Positions 9,256 through 16,783 are shown, numbered from the stretch's first letter. The stretch is DNA of 61,517 nucleotides from Streptomyces monashensis (GCF_001866665.1 NZ_MLYO01000021.1:1-61517), one strand, 5' to 3'. Notes: generated by a model not told the origin, from the sequence alone. Program-made: numbers and translations.

Positions 9256-9482
9256 CTAGGGGGTGTCGTTTGGATCCAGCCGGCGTCGCGGGCCCTGGCA
9301 CGCGCATCTGCGGCGTTGTCGTCGATCGCCGACTCCCCCACGCTCGGCTTCGCTCGCGCGGGAGGGGCCCCCACCGCGTCGACTCACTCCTCCGCCTTGC
9401 ATCTGCACGCACCAGACCCCGCTCGGGTCAGTCGCCAGACGCCGTTCCTCACGGCCGACCTGATCCAAATGACACCCCCTAG
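9256..9482. mobile_element. MITE-like non-autonomous element with CTAG target duplication
   Basis: The element 9260-9478 (219 bp) has near-perfect terminal inverted repeats: GGGGTGTCGTTTGGATC at the left, and at the right end the reverse complement with a single change (GTCA for GTCG). Both ends are flanked by CTAG (9256-9259 and 9479-9482), which looks like a 4-bp target duplication. It encodes no transposase. The interior contains a GC-rich hairpin-forming stretch around 9335-9375 (CTCGGCTTCGCTCGCGC and GGGCCCCC). It sits just upstream of the M20 gene start and could supply or disrupt that promoter. Confidence 0.75.
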
Positions 9483-9515
9483 GCCTCCGGCCAGGGCGCG
9501 GGGAGAGGGGCGTCG

Positions 9516-9734
9516 TCAGTGGTGGTGGACGTGCTGCTGGACGGCCGTGGGTGCCCGGGTGCCGTCCGCTGCGTGGGCCGGGCCGGCGTTGGCCGCGAGG
9601 ATGAGGGTCGCCGCGGCGATCACGGCTGCCGCCACACCCCGCACGGTCGGGGTGCCTGCGCTCAGGCGAATCCGGGCAGGGATCAGGGGTGCGGGGGTGG
9701 GGGGTCCGTAGGGGGCGGGCGTACGTCCTTGCAC
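9516..9734 (-). CDS. Small exported peptide ending in HVHHH
   Basis: About 72 residues if started at GTG 9734 (GAGG five bases upstream); a 97-residue version starting in the AC-rich repeat is less credible. A basic, proline-rich N-terminus leads to one hydrophobic segment (VAAAVIAAATLILAANAGPAHA) resembling a signal peptide with a possible AHA cleavage site. Only about 17 residues would remain, ending His-Val-His-His-His. It is divergent from the XRE-TPR regulator gene. It may be a secreted mini-peptide or metal-binding tail; function unknown and expression unproven. Confidence 0.5.
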   Translation of the reverse strand: MQGRTPAPYGPPTPAPLIPARIRLSAGTPTVRGVAAAVIAAATLILAANAGPAHAADGTRAPTAVQQHVHHH

Positions 9735-9744
9735 GGCGACCTCG

Positions 9745-9819
9745 CAACACAACAACGACGAACACAACAACGAGCACAACGACGAACACAGCGACGGAAC
9801 GACGAACACAACAGCGACG
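9745..9819. repeat. AC/GA-rich low-complexity tract
   Basis: AACAACGACGAACAC-type units repeat for about 75 bases with lower GC than the surroundings. The tract lies in the divergent region between the small peptide gene and the XRE-TPR regulator. Confidence 0.7.
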
Positions 9820-9820
9820 T

Positions 9821-9836
9821 ATTAAGCACGCTTAAT
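9821..9836. promoter_or_regulatory. Inverted repeat ATTAAGC-AC-GCTTAAT, candidate operator
   Basis: Perfect 7-bp arms with a 2-bp spacer, unusually AT-rich for this genome, 70 bp before the XRE-TPR start. It is well placed for autoregulation by that protein or for control of the divergent small gene. The regulator assignment is inference. Confidence 0.5.
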
Positions 9837-9906
9837 CCGCCGTTTAACCTAGGGCTGTCCGATGCGAACGGCAAGAGGCACCAAGGCAGTTGGGGGGATC
9901 CAACGG

Positions 9907-11250
9907 ATGAGGGAACGGGATGATCCGGCGGTCGTGGGACGGCGCGTACAGCAACTTCGTACGGAACGCGGGCTGACGCAACGCCAGTTGGCGGAGCCCG
10001 CCTACACGCCCGCCTACATCTCCACCGTGGAGGCCGGCCGGGTGCGGCCCTCCGACGAGGCGCTGCGGCACATCGCCGGGCGGCTCGGCGTCGCCTTCGA
10101 GGAGCTGGCCGTCGGGCAGCCCGCCCATCTCGCCACCGACCTCAGGCTACGGCTCACCGAGGCCCAGCGGGTGCTCGCCGACGGCCGGGCCGAGGAGGCC
10201 GCCGGGCGGTACGAGGCGCTGCTCGCCGAGGCGGAGGGCTACGGGCTGGTCGCCGAGCAGGCCGGCGCGCTGCTCGGACTCGGTGAATGCGCGCTGGAGA
10301 CAGGGGAGCTGACGAAGGCCCGGGAGCGCTTCGAGGGGGCCGAGCGGTGCCTCGACGGCGAGTCGCTGCCGGTGCGGGTGCCCGCACTGCGCGGCCGGGC
10401 GGTCTCGCACTACCTCGCCGGTGAACTCCGGTACGCCGTCTACCTGCTGGAGTCCGCGCTCGACGAGCTGAACCGGGGCGGGCTGCACGATCCCGACGCG
10501 CTGCTCCTGCTCTACGCCAGCGCGATCGGGCCGTACATGGACATGGGCGCGCACGCCCGGGCCGCGCAGGCCGCCGAGCTCGCCCTCGCGCTCGCCCCGC
10601 AGGCCGGTGACCCGGCGCTGATCGCCCGGATGCACCGCTCGGTGGCCCGCACCCTGCTCGCCGAGGGCCGGCTCACCGAGGCCGATGCCTCCCTCGCCAA
10701 GGCCGCAGAGCTGTACCGCCGGCTGCGGCTGCGCACCGAACTGGCCAACTGCCACTGGATGCGCGGCTACGTCTGCGCGCAGAACGGCGAACTGGACCGT
10801 GCGGAGGCCGAGTTGAGGCAGGCGTACACCATGCTCTCGGCGAGCCGGGCCGCCCTGTACCGCAGCCAGGCGGCCGTGGAACTCGCCGACGTGCTGCACC
10901 GGCGCGCCAAATCCGACGAGGCCGCCGCCCTGCTCCGGGAGGTCCTCGGGGACTTCTCCTCCGAGCGCGGCGCCGTGCACGCCGCCGCGGCCCACCGCCT
11001 CCTCGGCATCATCGCCGAGGACACCCGGGACACCGAGGCCGCCGAGGAGCACTACGTCCGGGCGCTCAGCCTGCTGGAACGCGCGGGCGCCGCCGGTGAC
11101 CTGGCCGACCTGTGCCGCCTCCTCGGCGACCTGCTGCGCCGCACCGGCCGCACCGAGGCGGCCCTGGACGCCTACCGCACCGGCCTCGGCCACCGCACGG
11201 CCCCCGGCACGACGACGCTGGGCCCGGCCCCGGCCCAGCCGCCGCTGTGA
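9907..11250 (+). CDS. XRE-type helix-turn-helix regulator with TPR repeats
   Basis: 447 residues from ATG 9907, which has a G-rich ribosome site 9 nt upstream; an ATG at 9862 would add 15 residues. Residues about 8-65 form an XRE helix-turn-helix (VGRRVQQLRTERGLTQRQLAE...YISTVEAGRVRPSDEALRHIAGRLGV). The rest is a continuous array of about eight to nine TPR-like helical pairs (for example AEEAAGRYEALLAEAEGYGL, AEEHYVRALSLLERAG). In this architecture the TPR part commonly senses a peptide or partner protein. A candidate operator palindrome lies upstream. It converges on the lipoprotein gene at 11305. Confidence 0.88.
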   Translation: MRERDDPAVVGRRVQQLRTERGLTQRQLAEPAYTPAYISTVEAGRVRPSDEALRHIAGRLGVAFEELAVGQPAHLATDLRLRLTEAQRVLADGRAEEAAGRYEALLAEAEGYGLVAEQAGALLGLGECALETGELTKARERFEGAERCLDGESLPVRVPALRGRAVSHYLAGELRYAVYLLESALDELNRGGLHDPDALLLLYASAIGPYMDMGAHARAAQAAELALALAPQAGDPALIARMHRSVARTLLAEGRLTEADASLAKAAELYRRLRLRTELANCHWMRGYVCAQNGELDRAEAELRQAYTMLSASRAALYRSQAAVELADVLHRRAKSDEAAALLREVLGDFSSERGAVHAAAAHRLLGIIAEDTRDTEAAEEHYVRALSLLERAGAAGDLADLCRLLGDLLRRTGRTEAALDAYRTGLGHRTAPGTTTLGPAPAQPPL

Positions 11251-11304
11251 CACCCGTGCGGGTCGTGCCCGGGCCCGGCCGCCGCTGTGCCGCTCCCGGG
11301 CAGG

Positions 11305-12126
11305 TCACGCCTGCGCCCGCCCCCGCCGGTGGACGTCCGTCAGGTGCAGTGCGCCCACCTGGACGGCGGCCTGGGTCGCGGCGTTCGTCACGTCGCCGAG
11401 GCCGCCGTTGGTGAGGGCGAAGGCGTCCTGGCCGACCCGGACGGCGGCCACGTCCATGGTGAGCAGGCGGTTCCGGCCGTCGGACGTGGTGGTGGCGATG
11501 GTGAGGTGCAGGCCCTGGCGGGCGTCCCCGACCTCGGGCAGCGCGGCCGCGTCGACCCGCACGTCCTCCTGGAGCCCGTTGTCGGTGGTGGCCGTGAACC
11601 GGGCGCACTGCGCCGGCAGCGACTTCAGCCAGCCGAGCACCGCGTCGACGTCGGCGGGGCGGCGGGCGCCGATCTGGTAGCGCAGCTGGGCGTCGGTGCC
11701 GGTGTCGTCCAGGCCGATCACGGCGCGGGGCGGGCCGCCGAGGAGTTCGTCCGTGTAGAGCGCGTTCAGCAGCCGGGAGCACTCCCCGGCCGAGCTGGTC
11801 GCCTTCAGCATCCCGTCCCGCCAGGTGGCGAACCCGCGGGTCGCCGTCCAGGAGGCGCCGAGGTCGGTCGGGGTGAGGAGCGCGGCCTGCGCCTGCGCGT
11901 CGGTGAGCGAGGCCCCGTTCGGCCGTCCGGGCGCCTTCGGGATCGGGGTCGGCCGGTCGATCGTCGGCAGGGGCTGGGGCGCGGTCGCCGGATGGTTCAG
12001 CCCGAGGGCGGCGCAGCCGCCGACGGCGATGAGCCCGGCGGCTGCGAGGGAGAGCCGCAGGCGGGGGCGGGAGCGTATCGCCTCGGTCAACGAGGTCATC
12101 GACTGCATCGACGGCTTCGACGGCAT
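11305..12126 (-). CDS. Secreted lipoprotein, unknown function
   Basis: 273 residues from ATG 12126, with AGGAAGG 9 nt upstream. After a basic N-terminus (SRPRLRLS) comes a hydrophobic stretch and a lipobox-like LIAVGGC, with the lipidated Cys near residue 38. The mature part begins with a Pro/Thr linker and continues as a roughly 190-residue globular domain (ALLTPTDLGASWTA, SAGECSRLLNALY, DVDAVLGWLKSLPAQC). It resembles sensor-type lipoproteins seen beside actinobacterial kinases, but no kinase is adjacent. No catalytic motif is seen. Confidence 0.75.
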   Translation of the reverse strand: MPSKPSMQSMTSLTEAIRSRPRLRLSLAAAGLIAVGGCAALGLNHPATAPQPLPTIDRPTPIPKAPGRPNGASLTDAQAQAALLTPTDLGASWTATRGFATWRDGMLKATSSAGECSRLLNALYTDELLGGPPRAVIGLDDTGTDAQLRYQIGARRPADVDAVLGWLKSLPAQCARFTATTDNGLQEDVRVDAAALPEVGDARQGLHLTIATTTSDGRNRLLTMDVAAVRVGQDAFALTNGGLGDVTNAATQAAVQVGALHLTDVHRRGRAQA

Positions 12127-12273
12127 CGGGCTGCCTTCCTGGACTGCGGGCCGGTGGGTCCTGTTCTCACGGCACCACCGCCCCGCCCGCCCCACCAGCG
12201 CTCCGGTCCGTACGGGTGAGGGGCCGGGGGCGGGCGCGGGGAAAATGCCTCGCCCCGCCGTCCTCGGCGCTGT

Positions 12274-12279
12274 TACCGT
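12274..12279 (+). promoter_or_regulatory. Candidate -10 box (TACCGT) giving a leaderless leader ORF
   Basis: TACCGT fits the TANNNT pattern and ends 6 bp before the ATG of the threonine-rich leader peptide, so the transcript would start at or next to that ATG. A clear -35 box is not visible. Leaderless leader peptides are known in Streptomyces. Confidence 0.45.
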
Positions 12280-12285
12280 CGGCGC

Positions 12286-12348
12286 ATGCAGCGCGCCCAG
12301 CAGTGCCCGTCGAGCACGACGACGCCGGAGACCGTCCCGGCGCGCTGA
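12286..12348 (+). CDS. Threonine-rich leader peptide of thrS-like gene
   Basis: A 20-codon ORF reading MQRAQQCPSSTTTPETVPAR and then TGA. Four of the twenty codons are Thr (positions 11, 12, 13 and 16), three consecutive. It lies 102 nt upstream of a threonyl-tRNA synthetase gene and is followed by a strong hairpin. Ribosome stalling at the ACG-ACG-ACG run when charged tRNA-Thr is scarce would be the expected signal. It is too short for normal gene calling; the support is the codon content and context. Confidence 0.7.
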   Translation: MQRAQQCPSSTTTPETVPAR

Positions 12349-12368
12349 CACCTGACCAGCAGCAACGA

Positions 12369-12397
12369 AGCCCCGGGGCGAGCGCCCCGGGGCTTTC
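12369..12397 (+). terminator. Attenuator hairpin before thrS-like gene
   Basis: An 11-bp perfect stem, AGCCCCGGGGC (12369-12379) with GCCCCGGGGCT (12384-12394), loop GAGC, followed by TTTC. It lies 20 nt after the leader-peptide stop codon. The tail is short on T, as in many Streptomyces terminators. Confidence 0.7.
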
Positions 12398-12418
12398 GCG
12401 CGTCCCGGGGCGCTCGCC
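12377..12418 (+). promoter_or_regulatory. Alternative stem excluding the attenuator hairpin
   Basis: 12377-12391 (GGCGAGCGCCCCGGG) is perfectly complementary over 15 bp to 12404-12418. Forming this stem uses the loop and the whole 3' arm of the terminator, so the two structures cannot coexist. This is the expected geometry for an antiterminator, or for a second structure presented to the thrS ribosome site. Confidence 0.6.
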
Positions 12419-12450
12419 TCCCCTCCGCAGCGAGGAGAGGACCAAGGACC

Positions 12451-13680
12451 ATGAGCGACGACCGCCTCCCCGACCACCGCCGCCTCGGCCGCGCACTCGA
12501 CCTGTTCGACACCGACCCGCTGATGGGCGCCGGGCTGCCGTACTGGCTCCCGGACGGCGCGGTCGTCCGGCACGCCCTGGAGGAGTACGTCCGCGAGGCC
12601 GAACGCCGGGCCGGGTACCGGCACGTGTACTCGCCCGTGCTCGGCAAACGCGAGCTGTACGAGATCTCCGGGCACTGGGACCACTACCGCGACGACATGT
12701 ACCCGCCCATGAGGCTCGGCGCGGAGGAGGTCGTGCTGCGCCCCAGCCTGTGCCCGCACCACGCCCTGATCTACCGCTCCCGTTCCCGCAGCTACCGCGA
12801 ACTCCCGCTGCGCCTCGCCGAACTGGGTGGCATGCACCGCGCCGAACTCTCCGGCGTGCTTGGCGGGCTGACCCGTGTCCGCGCCATCCAGCTCAACGAC
12901 GCGCACGTCTTCTGCACCCTGGAGCAGGCCGTGGCGGAAGCCCGCGCCGCGCTGCGGCTGATCGCCCGCGCCTACGCCGACCTCGGCATCGAGGCCGTAC
13001 GGCACCGGCTGTCGCTGCCCGGCGAGGGCGGCAAGTACGTCGCCGACCCGGAGCTGTGGCGGCGGGCCACCGCACTGCTGCGGGAGGCGCTGGAGGAGTC
13101 CGGCATCGAGTACGAGGAGGCCGGGGGCGAGGCCGCGTTCTACGGGCCGAAGATCGACGTCCAGATCGCGGACCCGGCGGGCCGCGAGTCCACCCTGTCC
13201 ACCGTGCAGATCGACTTCCACCAGCCGGCCCGCTTCGACCTGCACTACATCGGCGCCGACGGCGCGAGGCACCGCCCGGTGATGGTCCACCGCAGCATCA
13301 TCGGCAGCGTCGAACGGGCCGTCGCCCACCTGGTCGAAGTCCACCGGGGCGCCTTCCCGGCCTGGCTGGCCCCGGTGCAGCTGGCGGTGCTGCCGGTCGC
13401 GCGGGAGCAGGCGGAGCACGCGGCGGCGGTTGTCCGCGAGGCGGTGGACAGGGGGCTGCGCGCCGAGCTCGTCGGGCCGGAGGAAGGCACCCTCGGCGCC
13501 CGGATCCGGGGCGCGCGGCTGGTGCCGTACCAGGCGGTGGTCGGGGCGAGCGAGGCGGCCGAGGGGCTGGCCGCCGTACGGCTGCGCGACGGGCGGCGCC
13601 CCGGGCAGGTGCCGGTGTCCGAGCTGCTGCGCCGGATCGCCGGGCGGGTCGCGGCGCGCGGCAGCGCGCTGTGGGAGTGA
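12451..13680 (+). CDS. thrS: Threonyl-tRNA synthetase, short form without TGS and editing domains
   Basis: 409 residues, against about 640-660 for a standard ThrRS. It begins directly at the catalytic core: motif 1 region (GAGLPYWLPDGAVVRHALEEYV), motif 2 (VLRPSLCPHH...RLAELGGMHRAE) and motif 3 (MVHRSIIGSVERAVA). The zinc ligands are kept: Cys in PSLCPHH, His in NDAHVFC and His in MVHRSI. An anticodon-binding domain follows (about 300-405). The N-terminal TGS and Ser-tRNA editing domains are absent. Streptomyces genomes usually carry a full-length thrS elsewhere, so this is probably a second, inducible copy. The upstream Thr leader and hairpins suggest induction by Thr-tRNA shortage or a ThrRS inhibitor. 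Confidence 0.92.
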   Translation: MSDDRLPDHRRLGRALDLFDTDPLMGAGLPYWLPDGAVVRHALEEYVREAERRAGYRHVYSPVLGKRELYEISGHWDHYRDDMYPPMRLGAEEVVLRPSLCPHHALIYRSRSRSYRELPLRLAELGGMHRAELSGVLGGLTRVRAIQLNDAHVFCTLEQAVAEARAALRLIARAYADLGIEAVRHRLSLPGEGGKYVADPELWRRATALLREALEESGIEYEEAGGEAAFYGPKIDVQIADPAGRESTLSTVQIDFHQPARFDLHYIGADGARHRPVMVHRSIIGSVERAVAHLVEVHRGAFPAWLAPVQLAVLPVAREQAEHAAAVVREAVDRGLRAELVGPEEGTLGARIRGARLVPYQAVVGASEAAEGLAAVRLRDGRRPGQVPVSELLRRIAGRVAARGSALWE

Positions 13681-13720
13681 CCGTCCTCATCTAGGGTCGC
13701 CTCGACGGAAGGAGTCCACT

Positions 13721-14695
13721 GTGACCGGTCAGCCCATCCCCGTGATCATCGACTGCGACACGGGTGTCGACGACGCCCTCGCCCTGCTGTTCGCCGTGCG
13801 CCACCCCGGGATCGACCTCAGGGCGGTGACCTGCGTGGCCGGGAACACGGACGTCGACGGCGTGGTCCGCAACACGCTGACCGTGCTGGAGCGGGCGGGC
13901 GCGCCCGACATCCCGGTGGGCCGGGGTGCCGCCCGCCCGCTGATCGAGCCGGCCCGCTCGGCCCAGCACGTGCACGGCAGCGACGGGATGGGCGACCTCG
14001 GCCTGCCCGTGCCGCGGCGGACCGCGTCCGAGCTGGACGCCATGGCCCTGCTGCGCCGCGAGATCCTCGCCTCCCCGCGCCCGGTCACGCTCGTCCCCAC
14101 CGCTCCGCTGACCAACATCGCCCTGCTGCTGCGCACCCACCCGGAGGTGACCCGCAACATCGAGCGGATCGTCTTCATGGGCGGGGCCGTGGGCAGCGGG
14201 AACGCCACCCCGGTCGCCGAGTTCAACGTCTGGCACGACCCGGAGGCGGCGGCGATCCTGCTCACCGCCGGGGTGCCGATCACGATGTACGGCCTCGACG
14301 TCTTCATGCAGGTCACCGTGGACACCCCGGACGTGCGGCGGCTGCGCGCGAGCGACGACCCCGGCACCCGGCTGGCCGGCGACCTGCTCGCCCACCGGCC
14401 GACCGCGATCGGCGAGGAGCCGGAGGCGGAGGAGGCGGGCGGCCTCGGCGACGCGGGCGCGGTGTGCGCCGTCGCCGATCCGGGCGGCCTCACCACCCGT
14501 CTCCTGCCCGTCGAGGTCTCCCTGGCCCCCGGCCCGTCCCGGGGCCAGACGATCGTCGACCGCCGCCCCCGGCCCGGCGAGTCCGAGATCCACGGCGGCG
14601 GACGCGAACAGGCCCTGGTGGACGTGGCGTTGGAGGTGGACGTGCAGCGGTACGTGAAGCTCTATCTGGACACATTGCAGAGTTCTGTCTCGTGA
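13721..14695 (+). CDS. Nucleoside hydrolase (inosine-uridine preferring type)
   Basis: 324 residues from GTG 13721, with an excellent GAAGGAG six bases upstream. The family-defining N-terminal motif DCDTGVDDALAL supplies the Ca-binding aspartates (D11, D13, D17, D18). Other landmarks are AGNTDVDGVVRNTL, HGSDGMGDLG, VPTAPLTNIALLL, FMGGAVGSGN, EFNVWHDPEAA and a late GDAGAVCAV segment. These enzymes cleave the N-glycosidic bond of ribonucleosides in purine/pyrimidine salvage. A short acidic insert (EEPEAEEAGG) precedes the last motif. It lies 40 nt after thrS and may share its transcript. Confidence 0.9.
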   Translation: MTGQPIPVIIDCDTGVDDALALLFAVRHPGIDLRAVTCVAGNTDVDGVVRNTLTVLERAGAPDIPVGRGAARPLIEPARSAQHVHGSDGMGDLGLPVPRRTASELDAMALLRREILASPRPVTLVPTAPLTNIALLLRTHPEVTRNIERIVFMGGAVGSGNATPVAEFNVWHDPEAAAILLTAGVPITMYGLDVFMQVTVDTPDVRRLRASDDPGTRLAGDLLAHRPTAIGEEPEAEEAGGLGDAGAVCAVADPGGLTTRLLPVEVSLAPGPSRGQTIVDRRPRPGESEIHGGGREQALVDVALEVDVQRYVKLYLDTLQSSVS

Positions 14696-14750
14696 ACAGG
14701 GGAGATTCCGCCGTGCCTTCCTCGGGGCCGGTGTGCGGCTCGGGCGCCGG

Positions 14751-15539
14751 CTAACCGGCCGTCGGCGCGGGGCTGGCTCCCGGTGAGGCCCCGGCCGCAC
14801 CGCCGCCCCCGGCGAGCCCGTTGATGTCCACCGGGGTCGACGTCGCGTTCGGCGGCGGGGTCAGCACCACCTGTGGCTGACCCGCCGGAGGCGGCGGTGG
14901 GGTCAGGTCCGAGTTCGGCAGCTTCGGCGGGGTCGTCTGCTGGAAGATCGTCTGGTCGAAGTCGACGAAGCCGGTCTTCTCCATCACCGTCATGTGGTCG
15001 AGCACGGTGTTGTTGGCCTGGTCGGCCAGTGCCCGCACCAGCGTGTTCTTCGTGGTGGAGCGGATCTTCGAGATGGTGTTGAAGATCGCGCCGTGTGTCA
15101 TCCGCAGGATGTTGGCGAAGTCGCTGTCGAACTTCGTCCCGCTGTCGGCCTGCAACTGCCGGACGAATCCCTCCTGTTGCGGGCTCGCGATGTTGGGCAG
15201 CGTGATGTTCAGCATCGGCGCGATCTTGCGGCACGTGGTGTCCAGCGCCGCGTGCCCGTCGACCAGGTGCTCGCTGGCCGTCTTGACCGCCGGCGTGGTC
15301 CCCTTCTGGAGTCCGATCTGCCCCACCGGGTACTCCCACAGACCGGCCGCCCGCACCTTCACCACGAAGTCCCGGTCCTGCTCGGTCAGCGGCCCCCACT
15401 GGGTGTTGGCGATGACGCGGTCCTGGGCGGTGGCGACCTTGCTCAGGCCGAGCATGCTCGGGTAGGCCAGTGACGCGAGGGTCACGGCCATCGCACCGCC
15501 CACGAAGAGAGTTCCCGTCGCGTTCCGCGAAAAGCGCAC
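14751..15539 (-). CDS. DUF4142 family exported protein
   Basis: 262 residues from GTG 15539, with AGGAGG four bases upstream. An N-terminal membrane or signal segment (TLFVGGAMAVTLASLAYPSM) is followed by a helical DUF4142-like domain at about 50-200 (LTEQDRDFVVKVRAAGLWEYPVGQIG, SEHLVDGHAALDTTCRKIA, FANILRMTHGAIFNTIS), the ferritin-like/outer-membrane-stress family fold. A Pro/Gly/Ala-rich tail follows. It is probably extracytoplasmic and anchored. It is divergent from the DUF6445 gene. Confidence 0.8.
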   Translation of the reverse strand: MRFSRNATGTLFVGGAMAVTLASLAYPSMLGLSKVATAQDRVIANTQWGPLTEQDRDFVVKVRAAGLWEYPVGQIGLQKGTTPAVKTASEHLVDGHAALDTTCRKIAPMLNITLPNIASPQQEGFVRQLQADSGTKFDSDFANILRMTHGAIFNTISKIRSTTKNTLVRALADQANNTVLDHMTVMEKTGFVDFDQTIFQQTTPPKLPNSDLTPPPPPAGQPQVVLTPPPNATSTPVDINGLAGGGGAAGASPGASPAPTAG

Positions 15540-15647
15540 CGTGCCTCCTGCCCGGTCGGGGTGCCGCCCACGTGACGGCGTGCGGGGCGGCTCGGACACA
15601 CAGCAGTACGGATGCGGAAGCCGTTCGTATCGCCGCAACAGGTAAAG

Positions 15648-15678
15648 AAGAGTTGACCTTTACCGGAAAGAGTTGACC
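15648..15678. promoter_or_regulatory. Two AAGAGTTGACC direct repeats, 20 bp apart
   Basis: AAGAGTTGACC occurs at 15648-15658 and 15668-15678, exactly two helical turns apart, in the divergent region between the DUF4142 and DUF6445 genes. TAGATT at 15712-15717 ends 6 bp before the DUF6445 ATG and could be its -10 box, giving a leaderless mRNA. The repeats are a candidate activator site. Confidence 0.4.
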
Positions 15679-15723
15679 ATCCCTCGGGAGAGAGCGGGGC
15701 AAACGCTGGCATAGATTCGCCGC

Positions 15724-16410
15724 ATGCCCCCACAGCCGCCCCCCAGGACGCCCGCCGCGCTGCCCGTCCTGCCCTACCGCAAGCCCACCAAGGGCCGTGA
15801 CTACTGGGTGTTCGACGACGTCCTGCCGGACGTCGACGCCGTACGGGAACGCTGTCTGGCCAAGGACGACTGGGTCCAGGGGTATCCGTACACCTCCGAG
15901 ACCTGGCCGGGGCTGCGCGCCATGCCGGGGCTGGAGCCGGGCGAACTCGCCGTCATCGAGCGGCTGGTGAAGCGGGCGACCGGCGCGAAGGAGCTGTGGG
16001 TGCAGCGGGCGCCCGGCGGCGGCACCCTGAACCACAACTGCGTCCAGGTGGTCGGCGCGGGCGAGAGCGAGCCCCGCCCGCACACCGACTCGCGCGCCCT
16101 GTGCCGGTACGCGGCCGTGCTCTACCTCAACCCGCACGTGCCGAAGAACTGCGGCACCGCCTTCTACCGCCAGTCCCTGCCCGGCGGCCGGCTCGGCGGC
16201 AACATCGTCCAGGCTCCGCACAACAACCTCGTCGAGGCCCTCGGTACGCGCTTCGTCCCGGGCGACCACTTCGAGGAAGACGTCTGCGTCCCGCACAAGT
16301 ACAACCGGCTGCTCCTCTACAACGCCAACCTCGTGCACAGCGCGACGGACTACACCGGCAGGACGCTGGAGGAGAAGCGCATGACGGCGGTCTTCTTCTG
16401 GATGGCGTGA
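15724..16410 (+). CDS. DUF6445 family protein (2-oxoglutarate/Fe-oxygenase-like fold)
   Basis: 228 residues. A jelly-roll-like core carries EPRPHTDSRAL (His120, Asp122) and later LLYNANLVHSATDYTGR (His205, Arg213). This HxD...H...R spacing is the pattern of Fe(II)/2-oxoglutarate-dependent oxygenases. Other landmarks are AVLYLNPHVPKNCGTAFYR and the closing MTAVFFWMA. The substrate is unknown and activity as an oxygenase is inferred from the motif only. No ribosome site is seen before the ATG; a -10-like TAGATT just upstream suggests leaderless translation. Confidence 0.8.
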   Translation: MPPQPPPRTPAALPVLPYRKPTKGRDYWVFDDVLPDVDAVRERCLAKDDWVQGYPYTSETWPGLRAMPGLEPGELAVIERLVKRATGAKELWVQRAPGGGTLNHNCVQVVGAGESEPRPHTDSRALCRYAAVLYLNPHVPKNCGTAFYRQSLPGGRLGGNIVQAPHNNLVEALGTRFVPGDHFEEDVCVPHKYNRLLLYNANLVHSATDYTGRTLEEKRMTAVFFWMA

Positions 16411-16426
16411 GAGCCGTGAGGCACGC

Positions 16427-16783
16427 TCACAGGGCCAGGAACAGCGCGGCCACGGCCGTGCAGCCGGCGCACACGGCGACGGCGGTGGCGACGGTCACGG
16501 CCAGACAGCGGCGGCGCAGCTCGGCGTAGCGGTGCTCGTACTCGGCGCGCAGCGACCGGCACCGGGCCGCGACGCGTTCCAGGTCCGCGCGGGCCCGGTG
16601 CAGGCTGTCGGCGGTGTAGCGCCGCTCGATCTCCTCGCGCTGCGCGGTCGTCAGCCAGTCCAGGCGGCCGGTGAACTCCCGTGCGCGCTGCTCCGCTTCG
16701 GCGATCCGCGCCTGCCACAGGAGGTAGCCCTCCACCTGGTTGGCGAGCGTGCCGTCGGCCCCGTGCGCGGCCGGGCCGGTCAC
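16427..16783 (-). CDS. Coiled-coil tail-anchored membrane protein coupled to ctaD-like gene
   Basis: 118 residues from GTG 16783. The start overlaps the stop of the oxidase gene in a GTGA, so translation is likely coupled. Residues about 15-90 are a charged helical or coiled-coil region ([32 protein letters not shown]...[30 protein letters not shown]), followed by one C-terminal membrane segment ([23 protein letters not shown]). The coupling suggests a small accessory subunit of the alternative oxidase. It is not one of the standard cytochrome oxidase subunits II, III or IV. Confidence 0.75.
   Translation of the reverse strand: MTGPAAHGADGTLANQVEGYLLWQARIAEAEQRAREFTGRLDWLTTAQREEIERRYTADSLHRARADLERVAARCRSLRAEYEHRYAELRRRCLAVTVATAVAVCAGCTAVAALFLAL

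Noticed and set aside
8001..9374. Longer 457-residue version of the M20 protein
   Set aside because: The extra N-terminus would be encoded by the MITE-like element and lacks homology to the family; the GTG at 9245 fits the family start.
9256..9789. Minus-strand frame crossing the MITE-like element
   Set aside because: It is composed of element DNA plus the AC-rich repeat translated as Val/Phe runs; no ribosome site or family resemblance.
14692..14754. 20-codon plus-strand ORF after the nucleoside hydrolase
   Set aside because: It overlaps the end of the hydrolase, has no special codon content and no downstream gene on that strand to regulate.
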